This document shows, in pieces, positions 1 to 8,316 of a stretch of 64,000 nt of DNA. Location: positions 54,003,904-54,067,903 of the forward strand of contig JAVGWX010000013.1 of assembly GCA_036924085.1 (NCBI GenBank), written 5' to 3'. The notes below the pieces were generated by a model. It made no database searches. It was not told the origin of the DNA and saw only the letters and a list, made by a program, of their open reading frames with translations. Each line of letters begins with the position of its first letter. The first letter of the stretch is position 1. The stretch comes from Ariolimax columbianus. Its lineage: Eukaryota > Mollusca > Gastropoda > Stylommatophora > Arionidae. A program made the translations under genes and the position numbers.

Positions 1-84
1 CAAATCGTGTTTAATTTTAATTTTAGAAACATTAGTTTTTCTTGTCAGTAAAATTACTTGAAAGTCAGTGGAAATGCTTTTAAC

Positions 85-93
85 TTATCCACA
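85..93. other. Conserved 9-mer TTATCCACA, first of ~370 copies
   Basis: The 9-mer is present about once per monomer throughout the array. I saw only nine disrupted copies: 10270 (TTATCTACA), 10780 (TTATCCACG), 36576, 59615 and 63347 (TTATTCACA), 38607 (TTATTAACA), 51646 (TTATATACA), 57746 and 61817 (TTATCTACA). It matches the bacterial DnaA box exactly, but in a eukaryotic satellite that is most likely coincidence. Flanking changes such as AAG or ACC in place of AAC before it (types c and f) leave the 9-mer intact. It may be a protein-binding site or simply part of a well-homogenised segment. Confidence 0.85.
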
Positions 94-120
94 TAATTAG
101 TGCGTTAAAATTGCAATACA

Positions 121-136
121 TTTCAAACGGCTGAAA
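121..136. other. Dyad TTTCA-AACGGC-TGAAA with central CpG
   Basis: A 5-bp inverted repeat flanks a 6-bp centre in most monomers. In a diagnostic subset (types b1, e, t) the segment reads GTCAAAGTGCTGAAA, which breaks the outer pairs of the dyad and removes the CpG. Type f reads TTTCTAACGG, which also breaks it. A few monomers have CAGCTG or AGGGCT centres (for example near 39672, 41367, 42212, 46277 and 50340), which keep the arms but lose the CpG. It is not a CENP-B box: the required TTCG and CGGG cores are absent. Confidence 0.7.
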
Positions 137-2038
137 ATTGTCTATACTTATGATTTGCAACTTTTTTTCAAAACGTGTTTAATTTTAATTTTAGAAACAT
201 TAGTTTTTCTTGTCAGTAAAATTACTTTAAAGTCAATGGAAATGCATTTAACTTATCCACATAATTAGTGCGTTTAAATTGCAATACATGTCAAAGTGCT
301 GAAAATAGTCTAAACTTATGATCTGCAATTTTTTTTCAAATGGGCTTTTACTAAATTTTGATTTTAGAAACATTAGTTTTTCTTGTCAGTAAAATTACTT
401 GAAAGTCAGTGGAAATGCTTTTAAGTTATCCACATAATTAGTGCGTTAAAATTGCAATACATTTCAAACGGCTGAAAATTGTCTATACTTATGATCTGCA
501 ACTTTTTTTCAAATCGTGTTTAATTTTAATTTTAGAAACATTAGTTTTTCTTGTCAGTAAAATTACTTGAAAGTCAGTGGAAATGCTTTTAACTTATCCA
601 CATAATTAGTGCGTTAAAATTGCAATACATTTCAAACGGCTGAAAATTGTCTATACTTATGATCTGCAACTTTTTGCAAATCGTGTTTAATTTTAATTTT
701 AGAAACATTAGTTTTTCTTGTCAGTAAAATTACTTGAAAGTCAGTGGAAATGCTTTTAACTTATCCACATAATTAGTGCGTTAAAATTGCAATACATTTC
801 AAACGGCTGAAAATTGTCTATACTTATGATTTGCAACTTTTTTTCAAATCGTGTTTAATTTTAATTTTAGAAACATTAGTTTTTCTTGTCAGTAAAATTA
901 CTTTAAAGTCAATGGAAATGCATTTAACTTATCCACACAATTAGTGCGTTTAAATTGCAATGCATTTCAAACGGCTGAAAATTGTATAAACTTATGATCT
1001 GCCACTTTTTTTTCAAATCGCCTTCTACTCAATTTTAATTTTAGAAACATTGGTTTTTCTAGTCAGTAAAATTACTTGATTGTCTGTGGAAATGCTTTTA
1101 ACTTATCCACATAATTAGTGCGTTAAAATTGCAATACATGTCAAAGTGCTGAAAATAGTCTAAACTTATGAACTGCAATTTTTTTTCAAATCGGCTTTTA
1201 CTCAATTTTGATTTTAGAAACATTAGTTTTTCTTGTCAGTAAAATTACTTGAAAGTCAGTGGAAATGCTTTTACCTTATCCACATAATTAGTGCGTTAAA
1301 AGTGCAATACATTTCTAACGGCTGAAAATTGTCTAAACTTATGATCTGCAACTTTTTTTCAAATCGTGTTTAATTTTAATTTTAGAAACATTAGTTTTTC
1401 TTGTCAGTAAAATTACTTGAAAGTCAGTGGAAATGCTTTTAACTTATCCACATAATTAGTGCGTTAAAATTGCAATACATTTCAAACGGCTGAAAATAGT
1501 CTAAACTTATGATCTGCAACTTTTTTTCAAATCTTGTTTAATTTTAATTTTAGAAACATTAGTTTTTCTTGTCAGTAAAATTACTTGAAAGTCAATGGAA
1601 ATGCTTTTAACTTATCCACATAATTAGTGCGTTTAAATTGCAATACATTTCAAACGGCTGAAAATTGTATAAACTTATGATCTGCCACTTTTTTTTAAAA
1701 TCGCCTTCTACTCAATTTTGATTTCAGAAACATTAGTTTTTCTTGTCAGTAAAATTACTTGAAAGTCAGTGAAAATGCTTTTAACTTATCCACATAATTA
1801 GTGCGTTAAAATTGCAATACATTTCAAACGGCTGAAAATTGTCTATACTTATGATCTGCAACTTTTTTTCAAATCGTGTTTAATTTTAATTTTAGAAACA
1901 TTAGTTTTTCTTGTCAGTAAAATTACTTGAAAGTCAATGGAAATGCTTTTAACTTATCCACATAATTAGTGCGTTTAAATTGCAATACATTTCAAACGGC
2001 TGAAAATTGTATAAACTTATGATCTGCCACTTTTTTTT

Positions 2039-2211
2039 CAAATCGCCTTCTACTCAATTCTAATTTTAGAAACATTAGTTTCTCTTGTCAGTAAAATTAC
2101 TTGAAAGTCAGTGGAAATGCTTTTAACTTATCCACATAATTAGTGCGTTAAAATTGCAATACATTTCAAACGGCTGAAAATTGTCTATACTTATGATCTG
2201 CAACTTTTTTT
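2039..2211. repeat. Reference monomer, 173-bp C-start class (type k)
   Basis: The long class begins CAAATCGCCTTCTACTC in place of the CGTGTTTAATT start, which accounts for the extra 4-5 bp; the rest aligns with the short class. Type k is defined by TTCTAATTTTAG and AGTTTCTCTTG. The second change turns the imperfect hairpin arms of other types into a perfect AGAAAC-ATTA-GTTTCT inverted repeat. The C-start nearly always follows a monomer ending CTGCCAC+T8, so the pairing crosses the monomer boundary chosen here. Type k is abundant across the window, for example at 6793, 14434, 29046, 42081 and 56302. Confidence 0.9.
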
Positions 2212-2378
2212 CAAATCGTGTTTAATTTTAATTTTAGAAACATTAGTTTTTCTTGTCAGTAAAATTACTTGAAAGTCAATGGAAATGCTTTTAACTTATC
2301 CACATAATTAGTGCGTTAAAATTGCAATACATTTCAAACGGCTGAAAATTGTCTATACTTATGATCTGCAACTTTTTG

Positions 2379-3394
2379 CAAATCGTGTTTAATTTTAATT
2401 TTAGAAACATTAGTTTTTCTTGTCAGTAAAATTACTTGAAAGTCAGTGGAAATGCTTTTAACTTATCCACATAATTAGTGCGTTAAAATTGCAATACATT
2501 TCAAACGGCTGAAAATTGTCTATACTTATGATTTGCAACTTTTTTTCAAATCGTGTTTAATTTTAATTTTAGAAACATTAGTTTTTCTTGTCAGTAAAAT
2601 TACTTTAAAGTCAATGGAAATGCATTTAACTTATCCACATAATTAGTGCGTTTAAATTGCAATACATTTCAAACGGCTGAAAATTGTATAAACTTATGAT
2701 CTGCCACTTTTTTTTAAATCGCCTTCTACTCAATTTTAATTTTAGAAACATTGGTTTTTCTAGTCAGTAAAATTACTTGATTGTCTGTGGAAATGCTTTT
2801 AACTTATCCACATAATTAGTGCGTTAAAATTGCAATACATTTCAAAAACTGAAAATTGTCTATACTTATGATCTGCAACTTTTTTTCAAATCGTGTTTAA
2901 TTTTAATTTTAGAAACATTAGTTTTTCTTGTCAGTAAAATTACTTGAAAGTCAATGGAAATGCTTTTAACTTATCCACATAATTAGTGCGTTAAAATTGC
3001 AATACATTTCAAACGGCTTAAAATTGTCTAAACTTATGAGCTGGAACTTTTTTTCAAATCGCCTTCTACTCAATTTTAATTTTAGAAACATTGATTTTTC
3101 TTGTCAGTAAAATTACTTGAAAGTCAGTGGAAATGCTTTTAACTTATCCACATAATTAGTGCGTTAAAATTGCAATACATTTCAAACGGCTGAAAATTGT
3201 CTATACTTATGATCTGCAACTTTTTTTCAAATCGTGTTTAATTTTAATTTTAGAAACATTAGTTTTTCTTGTCAGTAAAATTACTTGAAAGTCAATGGAA
3301 ATGCTTTTAACTTATCCACATAATTAGTGCGTTAAAATTGCAATACATTTCAAACGGCTGAAAATTGTCTATACTTATGATCTGCAACTTTTTG
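2379..3394. repeat. 6-monomer block a-b3-e'-l'-n-m
   Basis: Starts are 2379, 2547, 2716, 2887, 3055 and 3228. Type e' (2716) combines the TTGATTGTCTGTGG middle of e with a TCTATAC end and here carries a small deletion (TTCAAAAACTG). Type l' (2887) has GGCTTAAAATTG and the rare GAGCTGGAAC end. Type n has ATTGATTTTTC. The same a-b3-e'-l'-n run recurs at 7133 and 10863, each time followed by a different tail, so exchanges have repeatedly joined it to other blocks. Confidence 0.83.
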
Positions 3395-3903
3395 CAAATC
3401 GTGTTTAATTTTAATTTTAGAAACATTAGTTTTTCTTGTCAGTAAAATTACTTGAAAGTCAGTGGAACAGCTTTTAACTTATCCACATAATTAGTGCGTT
3501 AAAATTGCAATACATTTCAAACGGCTGAAAATTGTCTATACTTATGATTTGCAACTTTTTTTCAAAACGTGTTTAATTTTAATTTTAGAAACATTAGTTT
3601 TTCTTGTCAGTAAAATTACTTTAAAGTCAATGGAAATGCATTTAACTTATCCACATAATTAGTGCGTTTAAATTGCAATACATGTCAAAGTGCTGAAAAT
3701 AGTCTAAACTTATGATCTGCAATTTTTTTTCAAATGGGCTTTTACTAAATTTTGATTTTAGAAACATTAGTTTTTCTTCTCAGTAAAATTACTTGAAAGT
3801 CAGTGGAAATGCTTTTAAGTTATCCACATAATTAGTGCGTTAAAATTGCAATACATTTCAAACGGCTGAAAATTGTCTATACTTATGATCTGCAACTTTT
3901 TTT

Positions 3904-4072
3904 CAAATCGTGTTTAATTTTAATTTTAGAAACATTAGTTTTTCTTGTCAGTAAAATTACTTGAAAGTCAGTGGAAATGCATTTAACTTATCCACATAAT
4001 TAGTGCGTTTAAATTGCAATGCATTTCAAACGGCTGAAAATTGTATAAACTTATGATCTGCCACTTTTTTTT
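3904..4072. repeat. Hybrid monomer d/b2
   Basis: The 5' part has ACTTGAAAGTCAGTGG, as in type d, while the 3' part has GCATTTAAC, GTTTAAATT, GCATTTCAAACGG, TATAAAC and CTGCCAC, as in type b2. The switch lies within about 10 bp after CAGTGG. This is a direct junction of unequal exchange or gene conversion between two monomers that are neighbours but one in the full block (510 and 845). Confidence 0.8.
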
Positions 4073-4246
4073 CAAATCGCCTTCTACTCAATTTTAATTT
4101 TAGAAACATTGGTTTTTCTAGTCAGTAAAATTACTTGATTGTCTGTGGAAATGCTTTTAACTTATCCACATAATTAGTGCGTTTAAATTGCAATACATTT
4201 CAAACGGCTGAAAATTGTCTAAACTTATGATCTGCCACTTTTTTTT
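4073..4246. repeat. Hybrid monomer e/j
   Basis: It starts like type e (C-start, TGGTTTTTCTAG, TTGATTGTCTGTGG) but ends like type j (GTTTAAATT, TTTCAAACGG, TCTAAAC, CTGCCAC+T8). In the complete 14-mer, e and j are separated by f, g, h and i, so the fusion removes five monomer lengths. At 174 bp it is one of the longest monomers here. Confidence 0.8.
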
Positions 4247-4754
4247 CAAATCGCCTTCTACTCAATTCTAATTTTAGAAACATTAGTTTCTCTTTTCAGT
4301 AAAATTACTTGAAAGTCAGTGGAAATGCTTTTAACTTATCCACATAATTAGTGCGTTAAAATTGCAATACATTTCAAACGGCTGAAAATTGTCTATACTT
4401 ATGATCTGCAACTTTTTTTCAAATCGTGTTTAATTTTAATTTTAGAAACATTAGTTTTTCTTGTCAGTAAAATTACTTGAAAGTCAATGGAAATGCTTTT
4501 AACTTATCCACATAATTAGTGCGTTAAAATTGCAATACATTTCAAACGGCTGAAAATTGTCTATACTTATGATCTGCAACTTTTTTTCAAATCGTGTTTA
4601 ATTTTAATTTTAGAAACATTAGTTTTTCTTGTCAGTAAAATTACTTGAAAGTCAATGGAAATGCTTTTAACTTATCCACATAATTAGTGCGTTAAAATTG
4701 CAATACATTTCAAACGGCTGAAAATTGTCTATACTTATGATCTGCAACTTTTTG

Positions 4755-7132
4755 CAAATCGTGTTTAATTTTAATTTTAGAAACATTAGTTTTTCTTGTC
4801 AGTAAAATTACTTGAAAGTCAGTGGAAATGCTTTTAACTTATCCACATAATTAGTGCGTTAAAATTGCAATACATTTCAAACGGCTGAAAATTGTCTATA
4901 CTTATGATTTGCAACTTTTTTTCAAAACGTGTTTAATTTTAATTTTAGAAACATTAGTTTTTCTTGTCAGTAAAATTACTTTAAAGTCAATGGAAATGCA
5001 TTTAACTTATCCACATAATTAGTGCGTTTAAATTGCAATACATGTCAAAGTGCTGAAAATAGTCTAAACTTATGATCTGCAATTTTTTTTCAAATCGGCT
5101 TTTACTAAATTTTGATTTTAGAAACATTAGTTTTTCTTGTCAGTAAAATTACTTGAAAGTCAGTGGAAATGCTTTTAAGTTATCCACATAATTAGTGCGT
5201 TAAAATTGCAATACATTTCAAACGGCTGAAAATTGTCTATACTTATGATCTGCAACTTTTTTTCAAATCGTGTTTAATTTTAATTTTAGAAACATTAGTT
5301 TTTCTTGTCAGTAAAATTACTTGAAAGTCAGTGGAAATGCTTTTAACTTATCCACATAATTAGTGCGTTAAAATTGCAATACATTTCAAACGGCTGAAAA
5401 TTGTCTATACTTATGATCTGCAACTTTTTGCAAATCGTGTTTAATTTTAATTTTAGAAACATTAGTTTTTCTTGTCAGTAAAATTACTTGAAAGTCAGTG
5501 GAAATGCTTTTAACTTATCCACATAATTAGTGCGTTAAAATTGCAATACATTTCAAACGGCTGAAAATTGTCTATACTTATGATTTGCAACTTTTTTTCA
5601 AATCGTGTTTAATTTTAATTTTAGAAACATTAGTTTTTCTTGTCAGTAAAATTACTTTAAAGTCAATGGAAATGCATTTAACTTATCCACACAATTAGTG
5701 CGTTTAAATTGCAATGCATTTCAAACGGCTGAAAATTGTATAAACTTATGATCTGCCACTTTTTTTTCAAATCGCCTTCTACTCAATTTTAATTTTAGAA
5801 ACATTGGTTTTTCTAGTCAGTAAAATTACTTGATTGTCTGTGGAAATGCTTTTAACTTATCCACATAATTAGTGCGTTAAAATTGCAATACATGTCAAAG
5901 TGCTGAAAATAGTCTAAACTTATGAACTGCAATTTTTTTTCAAATCGGCTTTTACTCAATTTTGATTTTAGAAACATTAGTTTTTCTTGTCAGTAAAATT
6001 ACTTGAAAGTCAGTGGAAATGCTTTTACCTTATCCACATAATTAGTGCGTTAAAAGTGCAATACATTTCTAACGGCTGAAAATTGTCTAAACTTATGATC
6101 TGCAACTTTTTTTCAAATCGTGTTTAATTTTAATTTTAGAAACATTAGTTTTTCTTGTCAGTAAAATTACTTGAAAGTCAGTGGAAATGCTTTTAACTTA
6201 TCCACATAATTAGTGCGTTAAAATTGCAATACATTTCAAACGGCTGAAAATAGTCTAAACTTATGATCTGCAACTTTTTTTCAAATCTTGTTTAATTTTA
6301 ATTTTAGAAACATTAGTTTTTCTTGTCAGTAAAATTACTTGAAAGTCAATGGAAATGCTTTTAACTTATCCACATAATTAGTGCGTTTAAATTGCAATAC
6401 ATTTCAAACGGCTGAAAATTGTATAAACTTATGATCTGCCACTTTTTTTTTAAATCGCCTTCTACTCAATTTTGATTTCAGAAACATTAGTTTTTCTTGT
6501 CAGTAAAATTACTTGAAAGTCAGTGAAAATGCTTTTAACTTATCCACATAATTAGTGCGTTAAAATTGCAATACATTTCAAACGGCTGAAAATTGTCTAT
6601 ACTTATGATCTGCAACTTTTTTTCAAATCGTGTTTAATTTTAATTTTAGAAACATTAGTTTTTCTTGTCAGTAAAATTACTTGAAAGTCAATGGAAATGC
6701 TTTTAACTTATCCACATAATTAGTGCGTTTAAATTGCAATACATTTCAAACGGCTGAAAATTGTATAAACTTATGATCTGCCACTTTTTTTTCAAATCGC
6801 CTTCTACTCAATTCTAATTTTAGAAACATTAGTTTCTCTTGTCAGTAAAATTACTTGAAAGTCAGTGGAAATGCTTTTAACTTATCCACATAATTAGTGC
6901 GTTAAAATTGCAATACATTTCAAACGGCTGAAAATTGTCTATACTTATGATCTGCAACTTTTTTTCAAATCGTGTTTAATTTTAATTTTAGAAACATTAG
7001 TTTTTCTTGTCAGTAAAATTACTTGAAAGTCAATGGAAATGCTTTTAACTTATCCACATAATTAGTGCGTTAAAATTGCAATACATTTCAAACGGCTGAA
7101 AATTGTCTATACTTATGATCTGCAACTTTTTG
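4755..7132. repeat. 14-monomer block, left region copy 2
   Basis: Starts are 4755, 4923, 5091, 5264, 5431, 5599, 5768, 5941, 6114, 6282, 6451, 6624, 6793 and 6966. The type order is the same as at 1-2378, at a constant 4754-bp offset, which opens the second copy of the 28-monomer super-unit. Differences from copy 1 are small: the third monomer starts CGGCTTTTACTAAATT rather than GGGC, and the i monomer begins TAAATCG. Confidence 0.87.
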
Positions 7133-8316
7133 CAAATCGTGTTTAATTTTAATTTTAGAAACATTAGTTTTTCTTGTCAGTAAAATTACTTGAAAGTCAG
7201 TGGAAATGCTTTTAACTTATCCACATAATTAGTGCGTTAAAATTGCAATACATTTCAAACGGCTGAAAATTGTCTATACTTATGATTTGCAACTTTTTTT
7301 CAAATCGTGTTTAATTTTAATTTTAGAAACATTAGTTTTTCTTGTCAGTAAAATTACTTTAAAGTCAATGGAAATGCATTTAACTTATCCACATAATTAG
7401 TGCGTTTAAATTGCAATACATTTCAAACGGCTGAAAATTGTATAAACTTATGATCTGCCACTTTTTTTTAAATCGCCTTCTACTCAATTTTAATTTTAGA
7501 AACATTGGTTTTTCTAGTCAGTAAAATTACTTGATTGTCTGTGGAAATGCTTTTAACTTATCCACATAATTAGTGCGTTAAAATTGCAATACATTTCAAA
7601 AACTGAAAATTGTCTATACTTATGATCTGCAACTTTTTTTCAAATCGTGTTTAATTTTAATTTTAGAAACATTAGTTTTTCTTGTCAGTAAAATTACTTG
7701 AAAGTCAATGGAAATGCTTTTAACTTATCCACATAATTAGTGCGTTAAAATTGCAATACATTTCAAACGGCTTAAAATTGTCTAAACTTATGAGCTGGAA
7801 CTTTTTTTCAAATCGCCTTCTACTCAATTTTAATTTTAGAAACATTGATTTTTCTTGTCAGTAAAATTACTTGAAAGTCAGTGGAAATGCTTTTAACTTA
7901 TCCACATAATTAGTGCGTTAAAATTGCAATACATTTCAAACGGCTGAAAATTGTCTATACTTATGATCTGCAACTTTTTTTCAAATCGTGTTTAATTTTA
8001 ATTTTAGAAACATTAGTTTTTCTTGTCAGTAAAATTACTTGAAAGTCAATGGAAATGCTTTTAACTTATCCACATAATTAGTGCGTTAAAATTGCAATAC
8101 ATTTCAAACGGCTGAAAATTGTCTATACTTATGATCTGCAACTTTTTTTCAAATCGTGTTTAATTTTAATTTTAGAAACATTAGTTTTTCTTGTCAGTAA
8201 AATTACTTGAAAGTCAATGGAAATGCTTTTAACTTATCCACATAATTAGTGCGTTAAAATTGCAATACATTTCAAACGGCTGAAAATTATCTATACTTAT
8301 GATCTGCAACTTTTTG
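7133..8316. repeat. 7-monomer block a-b3-e'-l'-n-l-m
   Basis: Starts are 7133, 7301, 7470, 7641, 7809, 7982 and 8150. It matches 2379-3394, including the TTCAAAAACTG deletion in e' and the GAGCTGGAAC end of l', but has one extra l-type monomer before the closing m. That one-monomer gain shifts the offset between super-unit copies from 4754 to 4922 bp. Confidence 0.84.

Larger units (their letters stand above)
1..168. repeat. Reference monomer, 168-bp G-start class (type a)
   Basis: This copy illustrates the commoner short class. Elements in order: G-start CAAATCGTGTTTAATT (1-16); imperfect dyad AGAAAC-ATTA-GTTTTT (25-40); dyad AGTAA-AA-TTACT (47-58); TTATCCACA (85-93); palindrome ATTGCAAT (110-117); dyad TTTCA-AACGGC-TGAAA (121-136); T7 tract (162-168). 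CpG sites lie at 6-7, 103-104 and 128-129. Type a is defined by CAGTGG in the middle and GATTTGCAAC before the T-tract. It usually follows a monomer ending T5GC and so marks the start of most higher-order units. Confidence 0.93.
1..2378. repeat. 14-monomer block, left region copy 1
   Basis: Monomers start at 1, 169, 337, 510, 677, 845, 1014, 1187, 1360, 1528, 1697, 1870, 2039 and 2212, type order a-b1-c-d-a-b2-e-f-g-h-i-j-k-m. Marks: b1 has CTTTAAAGTCAATGG and CATGTCAAAG; c starts GGGCTTTTACTAAATT and has TTAAGTTATCC; e has TGGTTTTTCTAG and TTGATTGTCTGTGG; f has TTACCTTATCC and TTTCTAACGG; h starts CTTGTTTAATT; i has GATTTCAGAAAC and CAGTGAAAATG. Compared with the regular HOR at 12563 it has an extra d and lacks l, so the count and length match but the composition differs. 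It is the first half of a 28-monomer super-unit. Confidence 0.87.
3395..4754. repeat. 8-monomer block, a shortened 14-mer
   Basis: Starts are 3395, 3563, 3731, 3904, 4073, 4247, 4420 and 4588. The order a-b1-c-[d/b2]-[e/j]-k-l-m is what the 14-monomer HOR gives after two fusions: 3904 joins the first half of a d-like monomer to the second half of b2, and 4073 joins the start of e to the end of j, dropping f, g, h and i. Private changes include GGAACAGC in place of GGAAATGC in the first monomer and CTTCTCAG in the third. Confidence 0.84.

Noticed and set aside
1..40. Yeast-type ARS consensus in the AT-rich monomer start
   Set aside because: GTTTAATTTTA and the ATATTTATTTT variant were compared with WTTTAYRTTTW; each fails at one or more required positions.
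85..93. Bacterial replication origin or DnaA-titration site from TTATCCACA
   Set aside because: The 9-mer matches the DnaA box, but there is no dnaA, dnaN, AT-rich unwinding element with clustered boxes or any gene, and a 64-kb nested HOR array is eukaryotic in character. It is kept only as a conserved motif.
121..137. CENP-B box
   Set aside because: The CGG-containing dyad was compared with the CENP-B box core (TTCG, then A, then CGGG). Neither TTCG nor CGGG is present at the needed spacing on either strand.
143..148. Bacterial-type promoter with TATACT as -10
   Set aside because: TATACT occurs in many monomers, but the nearest TTG-containing -35 candidate (TTGCAA at 111-116) is 26 bp upstream, too far, and there is no gene to drive.
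1..168. Primate alpha satellite or another named family
   Set aside because: The length is close to the 171-bp alpha monomer, but the sequence shows no resemblance I can see, and I cannot match it to another named satellite from memory. A database search would be needed.
162..168. Rho-independent terminators at the T-tracts
   Set aside because: T-tracts follow AT-rich sequence with no GC-rich stem immediately before them, and they recur in every monomer without genes.
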